A stretch of 64,000 nucleotides of DNA from the NCBI GenBank assembly GCA_949987565.1, contig OX465105.1, forward strand, positions 3,542,496 through 3,606,495, in the 5' to 3' direction. Positions 1 through 12,100 of the stretch are shown piece after piece; the stretch's first letter is position 1; each line of letters opens with the position of its first letter. The position numbers and the translations under genes are program-made. Source of the DNA: Luidia sarsii (taxonomy: Eukaryota; Echinodermata; Asteroidea; Paxillosida; Luidiidae). Below the pieces are notes generated by a model, which was not told the origin of the DNA, did no database searches, and saw only the letters and a list, made by a program, of their open reading frames with translations.

Positions 1-90
1 GGGAGACAGGGAGGAGAGGGCGATGGAGGGAGAGGGAGAGGGGGAGTGAGGGGGGAGAGAGAGAGAAAGAGGGAGGGGAGAGTCTTTTTT
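1..90. repeat. Purine-rich GGGAGA-type tract at the window edge
   Basis: An almost pure G/A strand made of GGGAGA and GAGAGA units, the same type as the 1 kb array at 22622-23620. It continues beyond the left edge. Confidence 0.8.
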
Positions 91-524
91 TTTCATTGTT
101 TAATTGTTTCCAAACTTTAATCATTTTTTCTTCTAATTATACAGAAGCATGGCATCAGTGCAATATCAATTCCTGAGCATGATTCATAAAGAAATGCAAG
201 CCACGTGTCTTGTCTAGTTTGTAACCAATGCACACATCTGTACTCGTGTGCATGATAATGCAAGTTGGTTTACAAGGAGTGGAGGGATATTAGCTGCAAG
301 CGCATGGCAACTCACTCTCCACCAACCTGGCTTGCCTTCAGGAATCACTGCTATCTTTTTGTCAGGGATAAAAAACATTCAACGATGCAGAAGCTCATTG
401 TGTAACATCTGCAGCATCTGCACATTTGACATCAGTCTTAAATCAGGAAGATAATGACTTCATTGTGGCTTATGCAAAGGCTGTTGATGGAACAAGACCA
501 TTCTGGATTGGCTAGCATACCTCC
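91..524. other. No recognisable feature
   Basis: AT-rich sequence with only chance short frames. I see no exon, repeat family or RNA gene here. Confidence 0.5.
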
Positions 525-700
525 CTGCATCCCCTTCCCCTTCCTTGACCCTTGCTCCTCCCTCTGCCCTCCTCCCTCTGCCCTCCTCCCTCTGCCCTCC
601 TCCCTCCCTCCTCCCTCCCTCTTCCCTCCCTTCTTCATCCCTGCCTCCCTGCACCCATCCCTCACTCCACTCCCTGCCACCCTCCCTACCTCCCCCATGC
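525..700. repeat. C/T-rich tract with a short CCTCCCTCTGCC tandem
   Basis: A pyrimidine-rich strand with at least three copies of a unit like cctccctctgccct, then irregular CCCT runs. Frames crossing it are low-complexity artefacts. Confidence 0.8.
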
Positions 701-1097
701 ACATGCACACATATCAAGCTGTTATCAATGCTAGTATCAACACTAATGGTTTAATGGACACGATTCTGTAGTCTTTATTACATTACTTTGGCATGCACGA
801 GACTACAAAAAAGCAAGGCATATAATCATAATTGCTTATGAAATGATATTGATTGCACAGACCCTTTAAGCAAGAAAAGCTGCTTAGCATGAAAGTTCTT
901 GCCAGCCATGATTCGATGCCTGCTGCCCTCAACTCATACTCCCATCATGGGTGCTTACTGCTTAGCATAAAAGACAAGTGGAACCTTGGTTTGCAGCCTG
1001 ATCTCATTCAGCAAGGCCTTTCATTATTGGTGCTTAAGCAGCTCTATCAAATTGGCCGCTGGTCATATCAGGGCTGTTTGCACTACACCAAATAAAC
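701..1097. other. No recognisable feature
   Basis: Unique-looking AT-rich DNA with no supported coding or repeat content. Confidence 0.45.
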
Positions 1098-1500
1098 GCC
1101 ATTATTTGGATCGTGATTTGAATCGCGATTCAAACTTCACTTGTGTGACAGTGTACACAAAAAACGTGATTAATACATGTAGTGGGATTTGAATTGCAAT
1201 TAAGACTCCACTAAGAATGAGACTTCTTCAAATAATCGCATTTATTTGCAACGCGGCTTGTGTGGGGACGCTTCACTGAATCGCACCGGTTATCTTAATC
1301 CCACAATGCACCGCTCACGCTCTGATTGACAGGAAGTGCCGTGCTTGTTTATACCTGTATGTCTACCTGCATGGCCACACTTGTCATTTGAACACAACTG
1401 GTACCGGTAAGCGCAATGAACTTTTTTGGCCATGTGTGGACACGACAAGAAAAACCCCGGTTTTTGAATCACCATTCAAATCACGATAATTATCTTAGTA
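1098..1500. mobile_element. Probable foldback element, about 400 bp
   Basis: The left end (atcgtgatttgaatcgcgat) reappears inverted at the right end (atcaccattcaaatcacgat, about 1470-1490), giving arms of about 35-40 bp. Interior copies of the gatttgaatt motif support an ageing palindromic element. No clear target duplication. Confidence 0.4.
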
Positions 1501-1889
1501 GTGGGAACAGCCCTAGACACTCCATGGCTTGCAGAAAGGCCATCCCTTGTGCTATGTCCACAGCAAAGCGTAGCATCTGGGCTTGGTCAATCAGCACATC
1601 TGGATTGGAAAGGACAACAGCCCAAAGTACATTAAGTAAAACCCTCCAAAATGCAGAACAACATCCGAAGCAAATTAAAACAACAGCTAAAAAAGATCTT
1701 ATAGATCTACCAATATGTGTAAGTCATAAAAATACGTAGGAAAATGTTTTCCAAGTCAAGGAAAGCTGACTGCCATTTTTTTTTAAACAAATTAAGAAAT
1801 GGCATCGGGAACAATTTTACTGGACCCAGTCTTGAACCTAGAAAGAAACCTAGAAAGAAAGAAAGCTAGAGGTCCTGACATTTCCATTC

Positions 1890-2500
1890 AGCATGTACAG
1901 TAGTCTGTTCAATGTCAGAGGGCTCTCAGAAGTTCTAACAGGAGCGGACCTGTCAAAACCATCAGAAATTGAATAAAAATTCAAACTCACTTTTTTGAGG
2001 TAAAAAATGTCTTCATGGGTTGACCAGTAGTCCGATCCATGTCAGAGGGCTCTCGGATACCTAAGGAGTAATTTTCGGAGAGACCTGGGAAAACTGGTTT
2101 TTGGTGAACAAATTTAAAGTTCTAATGGGAGCGGACCTGTCGAAACTATCAAAAATTGGGTCAAAATTCAAGTTAAATTTTTGGGGCAAAAAAAGACTTC
2201 ATCAGGTCTACCAGTAGTCCACCCATGTTAGAGGGCTCTCAGATACCTGAGGAGTCATTTTCGGAAAGATCTGGAAAAACAGATTTTTGGTCAAAAATTA
2301 AAAAATCTAACCGGAACAGACCAGGGGAAACTATCAGAAATGTGATCAATCTTACTTTTTGGGGTCAAAAATGTCTACATGGGTTGACCAGTAGTCCGAT
2401 CCATGTCAGAGGGCTCTCGGATACCTAAGGAGTCTTTTTCCGTCGGAGAGTTCTGGGAAAACTGATTTTGGGTCAAAAATTTATAATTCTAACAGAATCT
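1890..2500. repeat. Tandem satellite, unit about 180 bp, about 3-4 units
   Basis: The landmark atgtcagagggctctcgg or close variants recurs near 1911, 2038, 2224 and 2404. Neighbouring blocks (ctaacaggagcggacctgtc, gtcttcatgggttgaccagt) recur in the same order, so the spacing is about 180-187 bp in the best units. Confidence 0.75.
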
Positions 2501-2750
2501 TTTTGATCACCGGAGGGGAAATTTCTCTTTTTTCCCCAAACGTGAGTAAAACAAATGACCAGTACCGGTATTGAAATCGGTGAATGTCACTTAATCCAAA
2601 GAATGTCACTTAAACAAGCCTGGTGTTTTCGGGGTAAAATATGGGGTTTCGGTGACTATGGAGTTGAACACATCGTTATTTGCTCGTATTTTACTGTTAA
2701 TAATCTTAGACACTACTACCCCCGACTCCCTCATTTTTTTCTCTAAAAAG

Positions 2751-2825
2751 GCGATTGTAAAGGTCCAAGTTACTTGGACAAGTAGTAGTACTAACTACTA
2801 CTAGTAGTAATAGTAGTGTAGACTG
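2751..2825. repeat. Fragment of the GGCGATTGTA foldback family plus (TAG)n
   Basis: The block ggcgattgtaaaggtccaag is one arm of the family at 3084-3177 and 28961-29057. It runs into a short TAGTAG/CTACTA microsatellite that is itself palindromic. Confidence 0.6.
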
Positions 2826-3083
2826 TACATGTAGTAGGAGAAGGACTGAATGTTTTCTTGGGGCAAAGACAGCCTGGCCAGTCTAACAACAAAAACCGTT
2901 AGCAGACACCTACTACTGCAGGTGGTGGGTGTCCTAAGTGTAAGACTAAGACTAAGACATGAGTAAGAGGGCTAGCCTGAATTTGTTTTTGTTTTTCTGT
3001 TTTTCGTTGTTTTCAATTAGGGAGGCAAAACAATGCTGTAATCCTTTGACCAAGGGTTTAATCCCGTTTATAAACAGGGTGTC

Positions 3084-3177
3084 ATTAGTCCGAGTATTAA
3101 ACTTGGACCCTTACAATCGCCCTTTTAAAACAAATTCGAGGGCGATTGTAGGGGTCCAAGTTACTCGGATTATTGCG
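3084..3177. mobile_element. Foldback MITE, TAGTCCGAGT family
   Basis: Arms ttagtccgag...acttggaccc and ggggtccaagttactcgg...atta are inverted copies around an AT-rich centre. It matches the 97-bp copy at 28961-29057, which has a clean 9-bp duplication; no duplication is clear here. Confidence 0.65.
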
Positions 3178-3857
3178 TCTAATGCTGCGTTCCATTCACG
3201 TCGTGTTTATTGTGTTCACGACCAGTATTTCCCAGTTCACGAGTGGGTTACATGCTTCTCACTAACACTACGCCAACACGCACAGTGCACAAGCGCAAAG
3301 ACCGAATAGTAATGCTAGTTGCTACCGCGGCTGGTTCATTCACGAGTCGGACAACTCGTACGTCGACGACTCGCTAGCTAATGTAATGGAAATTATTACT
3401 ATTAATATTACTAAACTAGTAATAGTATTAGTCCTGACATGTGCGTGTAGAACAGCGTAGTAAATTCATGGTAAATTCACCTTTTCGTTCCTGGCCGCAG
3501 AAGCTGCCACCGTATGTATCGTAATCTTATTGTAACTCATGCATGCATCGATGTTGGTCGAAACTTTGTGCCCTTTGACCTCCTGACTCCATTTTGTTGC
3601 CAAGTCGTGAACTGGAGGCAAGATTTCTACCTCCAGTTCACGACTGGTGACCACGAGTTACCAGACGGCAATGGGAACGCATCTGCTACTTACTAGTTAC
3701 TACTAGTACTACAGCTACTAGTACCAGTACTACTAGTAGTAGTACTAGTACTGTAGTAGTAGTACCACTACTACTACAAGTACTACTACTTTGTACTAGT
3801 GTCAGAAAAAGTGAACTCGTAACACGGTAATCACGACGCGATTGGAACGCGGCAATA
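3178..3857. mobile_element. Probable TIR element of about 680 bp containing an (ACT)n microsatellite
   Basis: The left end aatgctgcgttccattcacg and right end gattggaacgcggcaata are imperfect inverted repeats of about 26 bp. Inside are a near-perfect hairpin at 3605-3648 (cgtgaactggaggc arms) and an ACT/AGT microsatellite at 3690-3800 that folds on itself. No coding capacity. Confidence 0.45.
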
Positions 3858-4204
3858 CATGTGTTATCAGAATTTTAAAAATTCTCATTCTCTAGTAATA
3901 TTCACCTAGGCCCTATGGAATGGTTCTATACCATTACCATCGTATATACCATTTCTAACAAATAACTGTAAAACTCACTGTTTCTGTTGAGTGTCGTTCT
4001 TGAGCATTCGCGTCCACCATTTTCGAAAACTGTGAAGATTCTTCTCCAAGATGAAACCCACGTGTGCTTCAGAGCGGGCGCCATGTTCAATGTTTGTGTA
4101 CAACTTAGACCGCCCTCATGCGGCCAGTAATAGTTAGTTGGAGAAATTATTCAGCGGCTCCAAAACTTTCACACACGATTTTTTTCTTTTCTTCAGTCTT
4201 TTTC
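3858..4204. other. No recognisable feature
   Basis: No coding or repeat structure that I can support. Confidence 0.4.
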
Positions 4205-4745
4205 TCATCTTAAGAATCCACTGACTGCCTGACTGGCTGACTGACTGACATGACATGACTGACTGACTGGCTGACTGGCTGACTGACTGGCTGACTGACT
4301 GACTGACTGGCTGACTGCAGGACTGACTGACCATGGAGGAATAAGGCTCTCCTTATTCCTCCATGGACTGACTGACTGAATGAATGACTGGCTGGCTGAC
4401 TGGCTGACATGACTGACTGCCCTGACTGCCTGACTGGCTGGCTGGCTGGCTGGCTGACTGACATGACTGTCACTGCCTGAATGACTGGCTGACTGACTTG
4501 CTGACTGCAGGACTGACTGACTGACTGACTGACTAACTGACTGACTGGCTGACTGACTGACTGACTGACACTGCCTGAATGACTGGCTGACTGACTTGCT
4601 GACTGCAGGACTGACTGACTGACTGACTGACTGACTGACTGACTGACTGACTGACTGACTGACTGACTGACTGACTGACTGACTGACTGACTGACTGACT
4701 GACTAACTGACACCCTGACTGAGCTGATACTGACTGACTGGCTGA
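4205..4745. repeat. (GACT)n tetranucleotide array with an embedded perfect hairpin
   Basis: Mostly GACT/GGCT units for over 500 bp, with a pure run at about 4609-4704. At 4331-4366 a perfect 16-bp inverted repeat (ccatggaggaataagg) with a 4-nt loop interrupts the array. Serine/glutamine-rich frames across it are artefacts. Confidence 0.9.
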
Positions 4746-5549
4746 CCGAATGTCTAGACTATTGCACTTATTTTACAATTCTGATTTTTGGGCCAAAATA
4801 TGAATAATCACAAGGCGTTGGCCTAGGAAGTGCTTATACACTGACTCCAGTATTAAATCATTGCAAGTGCATGAGAAAAAAGAAATCAAGTTTTAATCCA
4901 ATTTGCATTTGGTTCTGACTTTGAGAAATATTGGGCCCTCCCAAATTTGGGGATTTGCATTTTAGTCATTTAAGTAAGCAGAATTGCAACATGTTTGCAT
5001 GCTATCTAATTTGGGGTAAAAAAATGCAAGTCACATGTCATGTACATGGATGTACTAAATCATTCCTCACTTTGTTCAACAAAAGATACTCTGCAGCATG
5101 CATGGTTAAACTGTTTGTCGCTGAAAGGATTTCCGTCTGAAAACGTTCTCAAATATTTTGCCCAATGATAGTTGGCTTATAAAGACTAGACAGAGATTAA
5201 GTCAAATGCAAACACTCAGACTGGCTACAAATCAGAAGAACAAACGGCCAGCTATGTTTTTTCTTCAACTGAGTCACCTTGGGAGGCTCAGAATCTAATC
5301 TTACCACAAACTCATAGCACTACAGTGTGGCATAAGCAAGGAAGGGCATACGTTACTGAAGCCGTTTTACAAAATGGCGGCTTAGGCTGGGGCTTGAGAT
5401 TCGCTTGAACTACTTCCAGCCGTTAATAATGTCACAGGCATCAAGGAATGAACGTTTTCAACCACAGTCTTGACGGATACCATTTACTGGAACAAGTCAC
5501 TAATTTAGGCGACAAAGCCAAAGCATGGGCCATTGACTGTTGAAGGAAC
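4746..5549. other. No recognisable feature
   Basis: Non-repetitive AT-rich DNA; short open frames only, without splice or homology support. Confidence 0.45.
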
Positions 5550-5553
5550 TTAA

Positions 5554-5920
5554 AGGCCCTATACAACATTGGTAAAGGTCAAAAGATTGCCACAGTTTGT
5601 GTGTTAAACCATTAAACATCCCAAAAAAGCAATCCTGCGAAGGTTTTAGCTCAAATGGTGATCTGAGAGAGTAGAAAAAGGTGAAAAAAACCTGTCACGG
5701 TTTTTGCACCATTCTGTAGTGTAAGAAATACATTGTAGTTCATTACTTGCTAGTAACAAACTATTTGTCGATGTTTGAATTGAATGAAGATTTCTAGGGA
5801 AGTACAGCATCAAAGACTGTAAGATTTCAACATGAGGATTCTATCATGACCATCTACAAAATTAGAAGGAAATCTGTGGACATCAATGTTTTCCGATCTT
5901 CCCAATGTTGTATTGGGCCT
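5554..5920. mobile_element. TTAA-flanked MITE, AGGCCCTATACAACATTGG family, complete copy
   Basis: Inverted ends aggcccta.acaacattgg and ccaatgttgtattgggcct are each bordered by TTAA (5550-5553, 5921-5924). It has no ORF. Related copies lie at 28434 (truncated) and 54358-54729. A TTAA duplication is typical of the piggyBac superfamily; the assignment is inferred. Confidence 0.8.
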
Positions 5921-5924
5921 TTAA

Positions 5925-7486
5925 GTCTTCTTCTCTTGAAGGCACTTGACATTGCTTAAGGCCAAAGAATATAAATTCTACTTTCATCAAAGAGAAACAC
6001 TCCTAGAGAAATATCGACTCAATCTATCCGAACAGTCATAGAAATAAGTTCCAAAAGAATCTTTACATTTGTCAATCACTCCGTATGTTCTTAGAATTTT
6101 ATTTTCAGCTATTAATCCGGTGAACATGAAGACAGGTCCCATGGAAAGTGGGTGGTTAATGATCTTCCTATTACCTCAACAATCACTCCTGTTCACATGA
6201 TGGTTGGAGCTCACTGAGATACTGACATTAAAAGAAGGTAGACCTTATAGAGGCAGCCAAGAAAATGCCGTACGTCACAACTGAATATTCATGAGGTTAA
6301 TCTCCTGACTGTGGGAGGTCAATGGGTACGCACATGTACATATGCTTGCACGATGACCTCGCGCTCACCGCTATTTAGAAGTCTAATTATGCGTATGTCC
6401 TAGCGCAGCACTAGCCGGAAGTATAATTTATGCTAAAGAACCAAAACATTCATGACACACATTTGATGACGGAGGGCATTTTACTTAATAGCCATCTCTA
6501 AGGTCTACCATAGAATAGCATCAAATGTCCATTGCTGCTGAAGAATTTTGTGTATGCAAAGACATGTATCCATTCATACACAAAGAGACTTGAAGGTAGG
6601 CCTACCGTTGACTGATAAATCGCAATCGTATCAATCAGAGAAATGCAAGATGAAACGCTAGATTAAAAGTGACTCTTAAAAGGAACACACGCTGGAATTA
6701 CCATGCTGCTCCATATTGCATTAGCTGTCAATTCCTGACAATGGCAGTTGAAAAACTCTCCGATCTACAAACACTCATAAAAAAAGGGAATTCCTGCCCA
6801 AACTTCAAACTAGTTTTAAAAAAAACTGCATTCAATTTTACATGTGCCTCAAAAATGTACCCTCAAGTATTTGTACAAATATTTCAACTTGGAATAGACC
6901 TTATCAACCATTGGAAAACCACTGATATTTCATAAATTAAGTTTTGTAAAACATTTTTATCAATATTGATACAAATATTAAAAGCTATCATTGCATCGTC
7001 TTAGTTTCATAAATCTCTCTTCCTCTACATTATCAAGTACATAAATATTAAAATCACAGACTTAATTATTCACAGATATTGAAATTACTGCACACATCAT
7101 TCATTACAATTTTTTTGGCACAAGTATAATAAATAATTCAATGATCTTTTGGGATTCATAAACTAAAGCAATTATGGTAAAAAAACAATGATTTGATTCA
7201 AATCAAAAAGCAATTCAACAGGAATTTTACCTTAAGGGAATTCATAGTACCTGTTGGTACAATTGATAAATTCTTTTAACAGTTTTCATAATTATATGCA
7301 CATACTTTTATTTTACAAAATCTAAATATTCGATGAATGTCAAGTTATTTAGCAGGACCATACTATGACAGCAATGATTTGAAAAGCAAATGGTACTCAG
7401 GAATTGCTTCTAGTTTGAAAGTTAGCAAAAGCGGAGCGATACTCCTTCAATCGACTCGGTTTATAGTTTAGGGGTTTTTTCCCAAA
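5925..7486. other. AT-rich DNA without a recognised feature
   Basis: I find no exon-like frame, RNA gene or member of the repeat families found elsewhere in the window. Confidence 0.45.
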
Positions 7487-7790
7487 CAAATAAAGGAAAA
7501 ACTTACAGAATTTCTAAACAATTTTGAAAAATGGCAAAGAAAATTTTGACTGGACCGGGAATGGGATACAAGACCTCTGGTTTTACAACTCCAGGGCTGA
7601 ATTTCACAAAGCCTTATGATCCATCGTAACTCAACTTACGATGGACAACCCTTTGTAAGTTGTAACAGGCATTATAGTTTCTGGGCATCGCTAATCGTCA
7701 AGCGAATAATCGCAAGTTTACGATGAGTTTGGTGAAATCGACTACAGAGCTCTTACCATCTGAGCTATGCACTGCCATTAGATCATGGCT
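7487..7790 (-). mobile_element. tRNA-derived SINE (minus) split by a nested MITE
   Basis: The SINE tail (aatggcaaagaaaattttga) and part of the tRNA-like head run from 7487 to about 7593. They are interrupted by a 150-bp palindromic MITE (about 7594-7745), after which the head resumes (agctcttaccatctgagcta). The MITE therefore inserted after the SINE. Confidence 0.75.
7597..7741. mobile_element. Palindromic MITE, GATTTCACAAAGCC family
   Basis: About 145 bp, ends aatttcacaaagcc and tttggtgaaat, with inner arms built on gtaactcaacttacgatgg. The same family occurs at 12545, 13537, 21021, 26933 and 50747. Confidence 0.8.
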
Positions 7791-7828
7791 TGGTATCACA
7801 AATTATTATCATCCATTGTGACTCAATG

Positions 7829-7885
7829 GGATGACACCATGTACCTGATCTCTTTCGAGATGGAGTATGTGGAGACCTAAGACCC
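7829..7885. mobile_element. Fragment of the ACACCATGTTTATCATCTC foldback family
   Basis: gatgacaccatgtacctgat followed by ctctttcgagatggagta resembles one arm of the element at 11645-11855. Confidence 0.5.
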
Positions 7886-9197
7886 TAGGTTGAATAGGTC
7901 TCCACAGGGAAATTGTAAAGGTGTATACGTCAACCACAAGGTTTTCACGAAACTGATATTTGGAAATAACTAAAAAAAATGTGATGGGTAAGAATCGTTT
8001 GTGAATTGAAGTGTTATATATAAGGGACATACGGTCCCAATTTCTACTCAGGAAAGTGGATGTGGTTGAAATGGGAGCATTTTTAAAACATCGTTTCTCA
8101 CTCGATTGTTTAGTGCACGAGGACAAAGCAATGTCTCCACAAGGATACAAAAATGGGTATGTGTGCTCTGAAAACAGCTGGGAAACTCAACACGCTCCCA
8201 ACATGCAAACCTTCAAATCCTATTCTAACTCAACATGTTCATTGTTTCTGTGTCATTGTCACAATAGATTGTATATTTTCCTTGCATCGGTCGCTGTTTA
8301 TAAATGGTCATAAATCACAATGACTTGGATGAAATCACTCCCAGGTGGATTACATCCTACGCATAATTTGCATAATTTACTCAACTTTCCCTTAAACACG
8401 GGCAAAAAGATATGTCCAGTCACTGTAGAAAGTTCAACTCACTGCTAGGATTTCTCTAAATAGCAATTTCATTATTGCAAACACTGACCCACATTTCAGG
8501 CCAATTTGGGTAGAAATGCTTCAAAGAGTTTCTGGCCTTCATGTAAGCTACCAGTTTGCAGTTACTCACTTCTTCCTCTGCAATACTTAATAATTTTGTA
8601 GAGTATATCTAACAAAGAGGGGATAAATACGCCCCAGATTCAAGCTGCAAAACCCAGCATACAGTATTTCCTTCACGTTTTCAAGGAATGCGGAATAACT
8701 GTCCTTTTTAATTTCAGAATTTCATATCTATACTAATAGCTGGACGGCATCGGAAAACGGTGCATGGCAGCTGAGGTATTGCAATCAACTAAAATCTATG
8801 ATTGAGGTACTGAATAGAACTATACTTGAATACATGTTTTTGAAGCACACTGCAAGTGTCATTCATTTATGCATGAAAAATACTTTCTATCTACAGTGAA
8901 TAAATAGTTCACTTCTTGAAAAATAGCTTCAATGCACTAATGCATTTACTGCAAGACAAATGTATCACTGAATACCAACTTGAATTATTAAAAGTTGGCA
9001 TTTAAAAAAAAAAAAATTAAATGTCAATTTTTTTATCAGATGCCGATTTTGAATTTTTTCAACCTCTGACCTTTCAACCTTTCTCAACTTCCGACTTCTT
9101 TTAGTTATCATTTCTTGAGGATGATTCAATAACCTTTTTCCTTTCTAAGTGTGTCGGGTCAGGCAAGTTTTCTAGAACGGATACCTATTCTTTTCTC
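7886..9197. other. 3' flank of the anchored-protein gene; no other feature
   Basis: AT-rich DNA with a poly-A/T stretch at about 9003-9035. No clear canonical poly(A) signal close to the stop at 9198. Confidence 0.4.
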
Positions 9198-12100
9198 TTA
9201 TGGGTCGGAGATTGTTGGTAATCTTTTTTTCTCTGCACTGTCTACTTTCTCTGGTTCTTCCTCCCTCTTCAGATTCTCCTTTTTCTTTAATTTATTAGTT
9301 TTTGCCTTCTTGTTTCCCCTGTCTGTCCTTTCCTCATTGTCCTTTCGTTCGTCCTTCTGTTTAGCTTTTGTCTTGTCCTGTTTACTATCGTCGGATACTT
9401 TTTGCTTCTGCTCAGCTGAGGGTGTTTTGATCCCAGCGTTCAAGTCATCGTCCTCTTTTGTCCTTTCGTCTTTCTGAATTTTTGTTTTGGGTCTTTTAAT
9501 TTCATCTAAGGTTTTCCGTTTTTCTACAGTTGCGGACTTCTTCACCCCATCTTTTCCATCCTTTTCCTCTCCCTCCCTCTGAGCTTTTGTCTTTGCCTCT
9601 TTTATTTTGTCCGAAACCTTGGGGATTCCCGTAGTGGGAGACTTCTTCGCCCCGTCTTTTTCCTTCTCTGTCCTTCTGTCCTGAACAATAGTCTTTGCAG
9701 GTTCGTCCGTCTCTTTTTCTCGGTCTGCAGTGGTGGGCGTCTTGGCTGCATCTTTAGCGCCCCTTTCCTCGCTGGTTCTCTCTTTTTTCTGAATGACTGT
9801 CTCAGGGCGTTTTATTTCGTCCGAAGCTTTTTGCTTTCCTGCAGTAGACGCCTTCACCCCCTCTTTTGATTCTTTTCTCTCTTTAATTTTTTCTTCCATC
9901 TGAGTTTTTTTCGTCTTCGCTTGTTTTATTTCATCCGATACTTTTTGTTTTCCTTCAGCGGACAACTTTATACCGCCATCTTTTCCCTCCTCCTCTCCTG
10001 TCCTTTTCTCCTTCCGAACATCCGTCTTGGCCTGTTTACTTTTGTCGGGCACTTTTTGCTTGGCCTCAGAGGAGGACTTCTTCACTGTACTTTTGACGTT
10101 CTCTTCATCCTCCGTCTTTTTTTCTTTCTGAACGTCGGTTCTTGCCTGCTTTCTGTCACCAATTTGACCAGACACCTTCGGTTTTGCTGTGGTAGGGACT
10201 GCCTTGGCGTCACCTTTCAAATTGTCTCTTTCTTCCTTGATCGGTCGTTCATCGACCCTCGGAGCTTTGGCCTTTTCCTGTTTGCTTCCCCCGGATACTT
10301 TCTGCTTTCCAGTCGAGGATTTCTTCAGCTCGCCCTGTCCATCTTTTCCCGGCCCTGCCTGGCCAGGTGCGATCTGTCCTTCATCCTTCGCGGCTTTTCT
10401 CTTCTCCCGTTTCCCATCTTCAGATGCCTTCCTGGGCTTGCCCGCGGCAGACAACTTTTTGCCCGCATCTTTTGTATCTTGCCGCTCCGCTGTCCCGTCT
10501 TCCACTATTTGTTGCTCGTCACTCTTCTGGGCTTTCGGCTTCTTGTCGCGTCTCTCGGGCACGCTCTTCTGTTCGCCCGTTGTCTGGGCATTGCTTGCCG
10601 CATCGTCGTCGTCGTTTGTGCCGCCTGTCTTGTCGGCAGTGACTGGTCGTCCGTCGTTCGGTTGAGGTTTTGCCTTCTTTGTGACGGGGACAATCTTTTG
10701 CTTGCTAGTTGCTGGCACAGACTGCCGTCCTTCAGGTCTACCGTCCACTCCTCCCTCTGTCTTATCTTCCGGTTTTCTCCGTTTGTCCCCCGACGTTTCC
10801 GTCTGCTTCTTTTCACTGGATGCCTTCGTCCGCTTTGCTTTAGCCGGAGACTTCTTGGGTTCATCTTGCGCCCCGCTTTGGCCCTCTGTCCCATCCGCCT
10901 TGGATCGCTTCGTATCTTTCTTCAGAGTTTTTGTCTTTTCACTGGAAGACTTCTTGGCATCACTGTCTCTCATCACGTCTTCTCCCTTTTCTTTCTTGCT
11001 GTTTGCGATGGTTTGTTTATCCTTTTTCAAGGTTTTGGATTTTGTTTTGTCCGTTTTACTCTTGTCAGAGCCCTTCTTAGGTTTGCTTGCTGTGGGGGCC
11101 TTCTTAATTGTATCCATGGCGTCGTCTTCCATCTCTACTTCGTCGTCCAGAGTCTTTTGGGATTTCCTCGCAGGTTTGGCCTTCTCCTCTTTGCTCTTTT
11201 TTGGCTTGGCTGATTTTTTCTTGGCCGACCTCTTGCCGGCGCCCGTGCCTTCCGGACTGCCCATCGGCGTTCTCTCGGAGTCCCGCCTGTGGTCTCTGTC
11301 CATGTGCATCGGCTCCAGACCGTTGCGGATGCTGACCAGCGTGTCCTTGTGCGTCTCCTCCAGGGTCCTCCGGAGGAGGAGCTGAGCCAGCCACGGGCAG
11401 GTCAGCGTCAACTCCTCCGTCAGCGAGGTGCCGGTCATGGCGTGACCCTCGCGCCTCTCAAAGGTCATCTTGCTGCGCAGTTTCAGCAGGTGGCCGCGCA
11501 GAAAGCCAAAGTTGTACTGCAGCTCTTTATTTGGTCTGAAAAAAAAATAATAAAATCTAAATATTACGGGGAATTGTCTTGGAACCCCAGACCCAAAGAG
11601 ATAAGCTATAAAAGTAATTCCTAGAAAAGACTTATTATTATTATTAATTGGTTTGCGGTGACACCATGTTTATCATCTCTTTTGAGACTGAGTGTGGCTC
11701 TGAAAAGAGCCGGTGACTCAACGTTTCGAGCAGTGTGTACTCTGCTCGTCGTCGGGAGATACACTGGTCGCAACGTTGAGTCACCGACTCTTTTCAGAGC
11801 CACACTCAGTCTCAAAAGAGATGATAAACATGACCCCCCAAACCAATTAATAATAAAGTAATTCCTCAAAAATTCAGCGACTATTATGATTTGTTCGTGC
11901 CGCGACCTTTCTCAATACCTTTGGGAAGGTCAAGCTTGAAACAAAAGGTCAGGTTTTCTTGAATTTTGGCTGTTAATTTGTTTTTAAAACAATTCATTTC
12001 AATAGTGAAGAAAATATACCGGTCAATTTACTGGAATTGAAACCCAGACCTGCGGTTAATGCACCAGTGCTCTTACCATCTGAGCTATCCAGCCCTTAGA

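Noticed and set aside
4210..4713. Ser/Gln/Val-rich 167-residue frame
   Set aside because: It is a translation of the GACT tetranucleotide array.
9921..11213. 430-residue open frame on the plus strand
   Set aside because: It is the antisense shadow of the lysine-rich exon of the minus-strand gene; the Phe/Leu/Ser-rich composition follows from Lys/Glu/Arg codons on the other strand.
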